The position numbers were made by a program, and so were the translations under genes. Shown here in pieces: positions 57,245-64,000 of a stretch of 64,000 nucleotides of DNA (positions within the stretch are counted from its first letter, which is position 1; every line of letters starts with the position of its first letter). The DNA lies in the NCBI RefSeq assembly GCF_003331145.1, contig NZ_QLVE01000004.1:124001-188000 (forward strand). Reading direction: 5' to 3'. Under the pieces are notes generated by a model, which had not been told where the DNA came from, did no database searches, and saw nothing but the letters and a program-made list of their open reading frames with translations. Origin of the DNA: Exiguobacterium sp. TNDT2. Its GTDB lineage: Bacteria; Bacillota; Bacilli; Exiguobacteriales; Exiguobacteriaceae.

Positions 57245-58234
57245 ATGGGAGAAGTCTTATCTCAACAAGAAATTGATGCCTTGCTATCGGCGTTAAGCAG
57301 CGGCGACGTCGAAGCCGATTCCTTTTTACATCAAGAAGAAGAACGAAAAGTTCGGCAATACGACTTTAAACGGGCAGTCCGCTTCTCGAAAGACCAAATT
57401 CGAAGTCTGACACGAATCCATGAACATTTCACGCGCATGTTGACAACATTCTTTTCTGCCCAGCTCCGGACATACGTGCAGTTCACGGTCAACTCGGTCG
57501 AGCAACTCCCGTACGATGAATTTATTCATTCCATCCCAAGTATGACGATGATCAACTTGATTGAGGCACCGCCGCTTAACGGCCGCTTCATCATCGAGGT
57601 CAACCCGAACATCTCATACGCAATGCTCGACCGTCTGCTCGGCGGTCCGGGGGTCGAGATTGAAAAAGTCGAGAGTTTCACAGAAATTGAAATGCGCATC
57701 TTGACCCAGTTATATAAACGGGCATTCGCGGGATACGGGGAGGCATGGGAATCGATTGCCGAGATCAAGTCAGAGATGACAGCGGTCGAAGTCAATCCCC
57801 AGTTCCTTCAACTCGTCTCACCAAACGAGACGGTCGTCCTCATCTCAATCGGTGTCACCATCGGCGAAGTGAGCGGTACGATTAATATTTGTTTACCGTT
57901 CGTGACGATCGAGCCGGTATTATCCAAGCTGTCGAGCCATTATTGGATGCAGGAGGCCAACCGCCGCAATGCGAGCGGCAACAGTAAAGAACCGCTTAAA
58001 GTTCAATTGATGAACTCGACGGTTGAAGTCGTTTCTTTGCTCGGAGAGACGACAATCACGTTCGGTGACTTGTTACATCTCGAGATTGGCGATTGTTTAA
58101 CGCTCGATCAATTAGTGAAAGACCCGCTGTCCATCATGGTAGGGGAAAATAAAGTGTTCAAAGGGCAAGTCGGTGTGAGCGGGAAACGGATGGCGGTTCA
58201 AGTGCTCCACCGGGTGAAGGAGGAAGAGCAATGA
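57245..58234 (+). CDS. fliM: Flagellar motor switch protein FliM
   Basis: C-ring protein that binds CheY-phosphate through the N-terminal L-S-Q-Q-E-I-D-A-L-L motif (residues 5-14). A CheC-like middle domain (about 45-235) and a SpoA domain (about 250-325) follow. It has 329 residues. GAGGTGG precedes the ATG, and it overlaps fliY by four bases. Confidence 0.96.
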   Translation: MGEVLSQQEIDALLSALSSGDVEADSFLHQEEERKVRQYDFKRAVRFSKDQIRSLTRIHEHFTRMLTTFFSAQLRTYVQFTVNSVEQLPYDEFIHSIPSMTMINLIEAPPLNGRFIIEVNPNISYAMLDRLLGGPGVEIEKVESFTEIEMRILTQLYKRAFAGYGEAWESIAEIKSEMTAVEVNPQFLQLVSPNETVVLISIGVTIGEVSGTINICLPFVTIEPVLSKLSSHYWMQEANRRNASGNSKEPLKVQLMNSTVEVVSLLGETTITFGDLLHLEIGDCLTLDQLVKDPLSIMVGENKVFKGQVGVSGKRMAVQVLHRVKEEEQ

Positions 58235-59337
58235 GTGAGATGTTGTCACAAGATGAAATAGACGCATTACTGCGAGGGACGAGCGATTCGTCCAAATCTG
58301 AGGCGAAGCCCGAAGAGCATCTTGACTCGATGGAGAGCGACGCTTTAGGAGAGATCGGGAATATCTCGTTTGGAAATTCGGCGACAGCGCTATCGACGTT
58401 ACTGCAACAAAAAGTTGAAATCACGACCCCGATTGTCAGCGAAGTCACAATCGATGCGCTCCGCGAGCGTTATCCAACGCCGCACGTGGCGCTTCGCGTC
58501 GGTTACACTGAAGGCCTGAAAGGTGAGAACGTCTTCGTGTTGACACGTGAGGATGCGGCCATCATCTCGGACTTGATGCTCGGTGGGAATGGGATGGATG
58601 TCGATCCGGAAGGGCTCGATGAAATCCGGCTTTCGGCTGTGCAAGAAGCGATGAACCAAATGATGGGGGCAGCGGCAACGTCATTGTCGACCGTGTTCTC
58701 GAAAAAAATTGATATTTCACCGCCGCTCGTTGAAGTGTTCGATGCGACGAAGAATCAAACGATTATCGATCGGCTCGAGCTTTGGGAAACGATGGTATTG
58801 ATTGAGTTCAATTTGAAAGTTGGGACGTTAATCGACTCGAAAATCGTTCAAATCGCACCGATTCAATTCGGGAAACAGCTCGTCAACGAATTGATGGCAG
58901 CCACTTCTCCACAGCCGGTCGCACCTGTTGCGGCCGCGCCGAAGCTAGAGGCTCCGAAAGCACCTGCCGCTGCGATTCCGCAGCAGCCTGTTCGTCAAGA
59001 AATGAAGTCGGTACCGGAAGTCGCTGTCAGTCAAGCGGAGTTCATGCCATTGCATGCACCGGCGACGAGCGAATCGATTCCGGCGAACCTCGGTCTCTTG
59101 TACGACGTCCCGCTCAGCGTGACGGTCGAACTCGGGCGGACGAAACGTTCGGTCCGCGAAGTGCTCGAGTTGTCACAAGGATCGATTATCGAGCTCGATA
59201 AACTTGCCGGTGAGCCGGTCGATATTTACGTGAACCAACAGCGGATCGCCCGCGGCGAAGTCGTCGTCATCGAAGAGAATTTCGGCGTCCGAGTAACAGA
59301 AATTATCCAACCGCACGAGCGGATTGGCATCGTTTAA
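58231..59337 (+). CDS. fliY: Flagellar switch phosphatase FliY
   Basis: C-ring protein of the FliN type fused to a CheC-like phosphatase that dephosphorylates CheY. The N-terminal M-L-S-Q-D-E-I-D-A-L-L binds CheY-P; two phosphatase centres are seen as A-L-G-E-I-G-N and A-V-Q-E-A-M-N; an Ala/Pro/Gln-rich linker (about 230-275) leads to the C-terminal SpoA domain. It has 368 residues. Both E-x-x-N sites are intact. Confidence 0.95.
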   Translation: MSEMLSQDEIDALLRGTSDSSKSEAKPEEHLDSMESDALGEIGNISFGNSATALSTLLQQKVEITTPIVSEVTIDALRERYPTPHVALRVGYTEGLKGENVFVLTREDAAIISDLMLGGNGMDVDPEGLDEIRLSAVQEAMNQMMGAAATSLSTVFSKKIDISPPLVEVFDATKNQTIIDRLELWETMVLIEFNLKVGTLIDSKIVQIAPIQFGKQLVNELMAATSPQPVAPVAAAPKLEAPKAPAAAIPQQPVRQEMKSVPEVAVSQAEFMPLHAPATSESIPANLGLLYDVPLSVTVELGRTKRSVREVLELSQGSIIELDKLAGEPVDIYVNQQRIARGEVVVIEENFGVRVTEIIQPHERIGIV

Positions 59338-59349
59338 GGAGGAAGAACA

Positions 59350-59715
59350 ATGAGTGCAAAAATTTTAGTAGTAGATGATGCGGCGTTCATGCGCATGATG
59401 ATTAAGGATATCTTGACAAAGAATGGATTTGAAGTCGTCGGGGAAGCGGAGAACGGCGTCGATGCGGTCTCAAAATATCGTGAACTCATGCCAGACCTCG
59501 TCACGCTCGACATCACGATGCCAGAGATGGACGGCTTAGCCGCGTTGAAAGAAATTCGTGGTTTCGATTCAAATGCGAAAGTGATCATGTGTTCTGCGAT
59601 GGGACAACAAGCGATGGTCATCGATGCGATTCAAGCAGGGGCGAAAGACTTCATCGTCAAGCCGTTCAACGCAGAGCGGGTCGTTGAAGCAGTTTCGAAA
59701 ACGGTCGCACAATGA
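59350..59715 (+). CDS. cheY: Chemotaxis response regulator CheY
   Basis: Single receiver domain of 121 residues. Acidic pocket V-V-D-D-A, phosphorylation Asp in T-L-D-I-T-M-P, the switch C-S-A-M-G-Q and the Lys in I-V-K-P-F are present. AGGAGG precedes the ATG. It lies between fliY and fliO, the Bacillus arrangement, while the kinase genes are outside the window. In Bacillus phospho-CheY promotes counter-clockwise running. Confidence 0.96.
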   Translation: MSAKILVVDDAAFMRMMIKDILTKNGFEVVGEAENGVDAVSKYRELMPDLVTLDITMPEMDGLAALKEIRGFDSNAKVIMCSAMGQQAMVIDAIQAGAKDFIVKPFNAERVVEAVSKTVAQ

Positions 59716-60206
59716 ACAAGTGGTGGTTGATTATCCTTCTCGTGGTCGGGCTAAGCGTCCCGGCCACGGTCGAGGCCGCCACCGTCGATCAACAGTTCGA
59801 GCAACAACAGCCAGACACGAAAGAAGAACCCGTCACATCGGCCGTCTCATCGGTCGGGACAGCGATCAAACTCATCTTGAGTCTGGTCGTTGTCATCGGC
59901 GGTTTCCTCATCCTCGTACGGTGGTTGAACGCACGTACCCAAGGCGTCAAAACGGCTCAGCATTTGACCCATCTCGGCGGGGTCCCGCTCGGAAAAGACC
60001 GATCGGTGCAACTCGTCAAACTTGGAGAACAAGTTTACGTGCTCGGTGTCGGCGATTCGATTCAACTGCTAGACCGGCTCGATGCCGAAGCGATGGATGA
60101 AGCTGCACACGATGCGCCTGCCTTGAACAACTCGAACACGTCGGCTTTCCTCGACACGTTCAAACAGCAATTGGCTCAGATTGAAGAAGTGAGGAAGAAA
60201 CGATGA
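59712..60206 (+). CDS. fliO: Flagellar export gate assembly protein FliO (FliZ)
   Basis: Helps assemble the FliP pore. The 164-residue protein has a signal-like N-terminus (about 1-23, ending V-E-A-A), a short extracellular segment, one transmembrane helix (about 51-72) and a cytoplasmic domain with G-G-V-P-L-G-K-D-R-S-V-Q-L-V-K-L-G. It is shorter than Bacillus FliZ/FliO. It overlaps cheY and fliP by four bases each. Confidence 0.88.
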   Translation: MNKWWLIILLVVGLSVPATVEAATVDQQFEQQQPDTKEEPVTSAVSSVGTAIKLILSLVVVIGGFLILVRWLNARTQGVKTAQHLTHLGGVPLGKDRSVQLVKLGEQVYVLGVGDSIQLLDRLDAEAMDEAAHDAPALNNSNTSAFLDTFKQQLAQIEEVRKKR

Positions 60207-60868
60207 CGACGATTGAACAACTGATCAACTTAGAGACGCCAGACAGTACATCGACCTCGATCAAATTGTTGGTCGTGTTGACACTGCTTACGCTCGCGCC
60301 ATCTTTCTTAATCTTGATGACATGTTTCACGCGCGTCGTCGTGGTGCTATCCTTTATCCGTCCCGCGCTCGGTACCCAGCAGACGCCGCCGAACCAATTG
60401 ATTATCGGGCTCGCCCTGTTCATCACGTTGTTCGTCATGTCGCCGGTGCTAACGGAGTTGAATGACAAGGCACTCTCGCCATATATGGACGACCGAATCA
60501 GTCAAGACGAGGCGTTCGAAGAGGCAGGGAATACGATGAAGCGGTTCATGGCCCAATATACGCGTCAAGAGGATTTGCAATTATTCATTAAATATGGGAA
60601 TTATGAGCAACCTGAGTCGGTCGAAGACGTCCCACTCCTCGCGATGGTCCCGGCCTATGCGATCAGTGAGCTGAAGACGGCGTTCCAAATCGGGTTCATG
60701 ATCTTCTTGCCGTTCTTGATTATCGATATGGTCGTGGCGAGTGTCCTCATGTCGATGGGGATGATGATGCTTCCGCCGGTCATGATCGCCTTGCCGTTCA
60801 AACTGTTATTGTTTGTATTGGTGGATGGATGGCACTTGATTGTGGAGTCCTTGCTTAGAAGTATGTAG
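60203..60868 (+). CDS. fliP: Flagellar export gate protein FliP
   Basis: Main pore subunit of the type III export gate. It has 221 residues with several hydrophobic segments and the hallmark M-T-C-F-T-R-V-V-V-V-L-S-F-I-R, P-N-Q-L-I-I-G-L-A-L-F and I-S-E-L-K-T-A-F-Q-I-G-F. No cleaved signal peptide is apparent. It overlaps fliO. Confidence 0.95.
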   Translation: MTTIEQLINLETPDSTSTSIKLLVVLTLLTLAPSFLILMTCFTRVVVVLSFIRPALGTQQTPPNQLIIGLALFITLFVMSPVLTELNDKALSPYMDDRISQDEAFEEAGNTMKRFMAQYTRQEDLQLFIKYGNYEQPESVEDVPLLAMVPAYAISELKTAFQIGFMIFLPFLIIDMVVASVLMSMGMMMLPPVMIALPFKLLLFVLVDGWHLIVESLLRSM

Positions 60869-60879
60869 GAGGAACGAAT

Positions 60880-61152
60880 ATGACGCAGGAAATGGTCATT
60901 TATTTGGCGACGGAGAGTGTGTGGACGTTATTGAAAATCTCGATGCCGCTCTTATTGATTTCGCTCGTCGTCGGTCTCGTCATTTCGATTTTGCAGGCGA
61001 CGACACAAATTCAAGAACAGACGCTATCGTTCGTCCCAAAGATCGTCTCGGTCTTTATCGGGCTCGTCGTCTTCGGACCTTGGATGCTGCAACAGATTGA
61101 AGGGTTCACCCGTTTGATTTTTGAACTCATGGTCGAGGTCGCCTCGAAATGA
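60880..61152 (+). CDS. fliQ: Flagellar export gate protein FliQ
   Basis: Two-helix gate subunit of 90 residues: W-T-L-L-K-I-S-M-P-L, Q-A-T-T-Q-I-Q-E-Q-T-L-S-F-V-P-K are typical. AGGAGG precedes the ATG; it overlaps fliR by four bases. Confidence 0.95.
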   Translation: MTQEMVIYLATESVWTLLKISMPLLLISLVVGLVISILQATTQIQEQTLSFVPKIVSVFIGLVVFGPWMLQQIEGFTRLIFELMVEVASK

Positions 61153-61919
61153 ACGCGGTCGATTTCATCAGTCTGTATGGATTGACGTTCGCCCGTCTGT
61201 CAGGCTTCTTCGTGAGCGTCCCGTTATTTTCATCCCGGCAACTGCCGGTCATGCACCGCGTCGCGTTCAGTGCCTTTTTAGCGTACTATGCGATGTTCAC
61301 GGTGACAGAGCCACTCGATCTCGGCCAAGCCTATATCTTGCAGGTATTGTACGAGGTGTTGATTGGCTTGGTGCTCGGTATATTGATTAACATATTATTT
61401 TTCGCGCCCCAGATTGCGGGTGGCGTCATCGATTTACAGCTCGGACTCGCGATGGCATCGGCCTATGACCCGATGTTCGGAGGCCAGTCGCCGCTGATTG
61501 GTCGATTCTATTATATTTTCACGTTGTTTATCATGCTGTCGAGCAACTTACATCTGTTGCTGATTGATGGCATCTATTATAGCTTTCAAATTTATCCGCC
61601 GGGTCAGCCGATCATCGACTTTAGCGAAGCGTCACTCATGATGGCCGTCAAGGTCGTCACGATGACGATGGTGGTCGCCCTGCAACTTGCCTTTCCGCTC
61701 ATGGCGTCGCTCTTGCTCGTCGACATGGCGCTCGGGTTCTTGGCGAAATCGGCGCCGCAGTTCAATATTTTTGCAATCGGATTTTCATTCAAGCTGATTG
61801 CGGGATTTTCGGTCATGGTCGTCATGATGGGCTTGACCTTGAACGGCATCAGCCAATTCATCCCGATTTTACAAGAAGTGTTACGTGATTTTATGACTGT
61901 GCTAGGAGACGCCTCATGA
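61149..61919 (+). CDS. fliR: Flagellar export gate protein FliR
   Basis: Gate subunit of 256 residues with about six hydrophobic segments. F-A-R-L-S-G-F-F, Y-E-V-L-I-G-L-V-L-G and I-D-L-Q-L-G-L-A-M-A match the family. It overlaps both fliQ and flhB by four bases, so fliP-Q-R-flhB is a tightly coupled gate module. Confidence 0.94.
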   Translation: MNAVDFISLYGLTFARLSGFFVSVPLFSSRQLPVMHRVAFSAFLAYYAMFTVTEPLDLGQAYILQVLYEVLIGLVLGILINILFFAPQIAGGVIDLQLGLAMASAYDPMFGGQSPLIGRFYYIFTLFIMLSSNLHLLLIDGIYYSFQIYPPGQPIIDFSEASLMMAVKVVTMTMVVALQLAFPLMASLLLVDMALGFLAKSAPQFNIFAIGFSFKLIAGFSVMVVMMGLTLNGISQFIPILQEVLRDFMTVLGDAS

Positions 61920-63007
61920 AGCCTCTATATACCTTATCGGTCGATCTTCAATTTTTTGCAGGAGAAAAAACCGAAAAAGCGACCCCACGAAAGCGAGAGG
62001 ACTCGCGCAAGAAAGGACAAGTCGCCAAATCGGCCGATTTGACCGGTGCTTTCGCCTTGTTCGCAATGTTTCTCATGTTATCGTTCTTAGGGCCGTATCT
62101 CGGTAAACAGTTGTTCAGTGTGACGAAAGATTTGCTCGGTCCGAGCTACTTGCTGTTCGATTTGTCGAACGGATTGTCCGGCATGCTCACCGACTTGTTG
62201 CTTCGCGTCGGACTGATCGTGGGCCCGTTCTTCGTGGTCGCCGTCGTGTTCGGGATTTTAATCAACTACCTTCAAATCGGGACGTTGTTCTCGGCGGAAG
62301 CGATTCAACCGAAACTCGAACGAATCGATCCGCTTAAAGGAGTCAAACGGATTGTCAGTATGAAAGCGGTCGTCGAATTTTTAAAGTCCTTATTCAAATT
62401 ATTGATTATCCTGACGACTGCCGTCGCCGTGCTCTGGCAGAACCAAAAAGAACTGTCCCGCATGGCGGTCGAACATATCCGTGAATCGGTCATCGCGCTC
62501 GCCCATATCACGATTGAACTCGGACTTTGGGTGAGTGTGGCCTTGCTCGCGCTCGCATTGCTCGACTTTTTCTATCAACGGTTCGATTTTGAGAAATCGA
62601 TTCGCATGTCGAAGCAAGATATCAAAGACGAGTATAAGAATAGTGAGGGTGACCCGCTCATCAAATCGAAAATCAAACAACAACAACGGGAGATGGCGCT
62701 GCGCCGTATGATGCAAGAAATTCCGAACGCGGATGTCGTCATCACCAACCCGACCCACTATGCCGTCGTTATCCGGTACGACGACACGAAAGACTTCGCG
62801 CCGCTCGTCGTCGCCAAAGGGGTCGATCGTGTCGCCTTCAATATCCGTGACGTGGCCAAAGAACATGACATCCCGATTGTCGAAAACAAACCGTTGGCCC
62901 GTGCGCTGTACGCCCAAATGGATATCGGGGAAGTCGTTGACGAGTCGTTTTATCAGGCGATCGCCGAAGTGCTCGCATTCGTCTATCAATTGAAACAACC
63001 GTCTTGA
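61916..63007 (+). CDS. flhB: Flagellar export switch protein FlhB
   Basis: Export-gate protein that autocleaves to change substrate class from rod/hook to filament. It begins with F-F-A-G-E-K-T-E-K-A-T-P-R-K-R-E-D-S, has four membrane segments (about 38-60, 87-115, 150-175, 190-215) and the NPTH cleavage site near residue 283. The C-terminal part resembles the separate YlqH-like gene at 36562. It has 363 residues. Confidence 0.96.
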   Translation: MKPLYTLSVDLQFFAGEKTEKATPRKREDSRKKGQVAKSADLTGAFALFAMFLMLSFLGPYLGKQLFSVTKDLLGPSYLLFDLSNGLSGMLTDLLLRVGLIVGPFFVVAVVFGILINYLQIGTLFSAEAIQPKLERIDPLKGVKRIVSMKAVVEFLKSLFKLLIILTTAVAVLWQNQKELSRMAVEHIRESVIALAHITIELGLWVSVALLALALLDFFYQRFDFEKSIRMSKQDIKDEYKNSEGDPLIKSKIKQQQREMALRRMMQEIPNADVVITNPTHYAVVIRYDDTKDFAPLVVAKGVDRVAFNIRDVAKEHDIPIVENKPLARALYAQMDIGEVVDESFYQAIAEVLAFVYQLKQPS

Positions 63008-63020
63008 GGAGGAGTATGTA

Positions 63021-64000
63021 TTGGCAGTAAAAGCTAAAGATTTTGCGGTATTGATCGGCGTTCTGTTAATCGTCGTCATGCTCGTCATCCCGTTACCGGG
63101 GTTTATGTTAGATTTCTTAATCATTGTCAACATACTTATTGCGTTGCTGATTTTACTCGTCGCGATGAATGCACGTGAAGCACTCGACTTCTCGGTCTTT
63201 CCGTCACTCTTGTTGATTGTGACGTTATTCCGGCTCGGATTGAACGTGTCGACGACGCGTTCGATTTTATCGAAAGGGTACGGTGGGGAAGTCATCGCCA
63301 CATTTGGCGACTTTGTCGTCGGCGGGAACGTACTCGTCGGATTCGTCGTCTTTCTCATCCTTGTCATCATCCAGTTTGTCGTCATCACGAAAGGGGCCGA
63401 GCGCGTATCCGAAGTGTCGGCACGTTTCACCCTCGATGCGATGCCAGGGAAACAGATGGCCATCGATGCCGATTTGAACTCGGGATTGATTGATGACAAA
63501 GACGCGCAAATCCGCCGGAAAAAGATTCAAAGCGAAGCCGACTTCTATGGGTCGATGGATGGGGCCTCGAAGTTCGTCAAAGGGGACGCCATCGCTGGGA
63601 TTATCATCGTCGCCATCAACTTGATTTTCGGAATCATCATCGGTACCGTCCAAATGGGTCTTCCGGTCGGTGAGGCGTTCCAGACGTTCTCGCTCATGAC
63701 GATCGGGGACGGGCTCGTCGGTCAAATCCCCGCGCTCCTCATCTCGACGGCAACCGGGATTATCGTCACGCGTGCCGTCTCGGACGGGAATCTCGGCGAG
63801 GACGTCGTCGACCAGCTCGGTCAAAACCCGACGCTCCTCTATATCGCGGGCTCAATCGTCATTATGCTCGGATTTATCTCACCGAGTCTGCTTCCGGTGA
63901 CGGTCATCATCGCCGGAGTCGCTTTCTACGGGGCGTACACGATGCGTCGCAACATGAAACGGGTCATCGATACTCCGCTACCGGAAGAAGAACCGATGGC
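63021..64000 (+). CDS. flhA: Flagellar export protein FlhA (5' part, cut by window edge)
   Basis: Largest export-gate subunit, using proton-motive force. The frame starts at TTG (63021), eight bases after GAGGAGG, and stays open to the edge (326 codons visible of about 680 expected). Hydrophobic segments and the conserved F-R-L-G-L-N-V-S-T-T-R, G-D-F-V-V-G-G-N and the FHIPEP-type region D-A-M-P-G-K-Q-M-A-I-D-A-D-L-N-S-G are visible. Confidence 0.96.
   Translation, partial: MAVKAKDFAVLIGVLLIVVMLVIPLPGFMLDFLIIVNILIALLILLVAMNAREALDFSVFPSLLLIVTLFRLGLNVSTTRSILSKGYGGEVIATFGDFVVGGNVLVGFVVFLILVIIQFVVITKGAERVSEVSARFTLDAMPGKQMAIDADLNSGLIDDKDAQIRRKKIQSEADFYGSMDGASKFVKGDAIAGIIIVAINLIFGIIIGTVQMGLPVGEAFQTFSLMTIGDGLVGQIPALLISTATGIIVTRAVSDGNLGEDVVDQLGQNPTLLYIAGSIVIMLGFISPSLLPVTVIIAGVAFYGAYTMRRNMKRVIDTPLPEEEPM

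Noticed and set aside
62399-63499. A 366-codon open frame on the minus strand across flhB and flhA
   Set aside because: It is antisense to two clear flagellar genes, has no ribosome site and reads as low-complexity Ser/Thr/Arg sequence followed by Asp/Arg-rich sequence. It results from codon bias of the sense genes.

Overview
The window is an uninterrupted stretch of core chromosome from a low-GC Gram-positive bacterium (Bacillota, Bacillales). The gene order runs from gmk to flhA in almost exactly the order of the Bacillus subtilis 140-150 degree region. The likely genus is Exiguobacterium: protein sequences are Bacillus-like but divergent, GC is near or above 50%, and the sporulation gene spoVM, which lies between thiN and rpmB in Bacillus, has no room here. 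Genus assignment is inference. I see no tRNA, rRNA, IS element, prophage or CRISPR. No stretch longer than 300 bases lacks a gene; the longest gaps (14201-14453 and 47163-47425) hold promoters and a terminator.

Layout. 1-12.6 kb: gmk, rpoZ, coaBC, priA, a single reading frame joining peptide deformylase to Met-tRNA formyltransferase (def-fmt), rsmB, rlmN, the PrpC/PrkC phosphatase-kinase pair, rsgA and rpe. 12.6-14.3 kb: a TPP riboswitch controlling thiT-thiN (thiamine uptake and pyrophosphorylation), then rpmB on the minus strand. 14.3-20.2 kb: an asp23-family gene, a fakA/yloV gene, sdaAB-sdaAA and recG. 20.2-24.9 kb: the FapR regulon (fapR-plsX-fabD-fabG) with a clear FapR operator, then acpP, rnc and a minus-strand DUF1128-type gene. 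24.9-34.9 kb: smc-ftsY, ylxM-ffh, rpsP, rimM-trmD, rplS, a signal peptidase gene and rbgA. 34.9-43.4 kb: rnhB, the ylqG/ylqH pair, sucCD, dprA, topA, trmFO. 43.4-47.2 kb: xerC-hslV-hslU-codY with a CodY-like box upstream. 47.4-64 kb: the fla/che operon flgB to flhA, cut by the right edge.

The regions are mostly compact operons with overlapping stops and starts, built around translation (initiation, modification, ribosome assembly, protein export), membrane lipid synthesis and motility. Three metabolite-sensing controls can be read directly: thiamine pyrophosphate (riboswitch), malonyl-CoA (FapR) and branched-chain amino acids/GTP (CodY). A fourth, carbon catabolite control, is suggested by a cre-like site in the sucCD promoter.

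The most unusual observation is the def-fmt fusion, which puts the enzyme that adds formyl to initiator Met-tRNA and the enzyme that removes it from nascent proteins on one polypeptide. Secondary points are the absence of khpA and ylqD between rpsP and rimM, a codon-use shift in the middle of the hook gene flgE, and the cluster of recognisable regulatory sites. I did not find a clearly novel multi-gene system.
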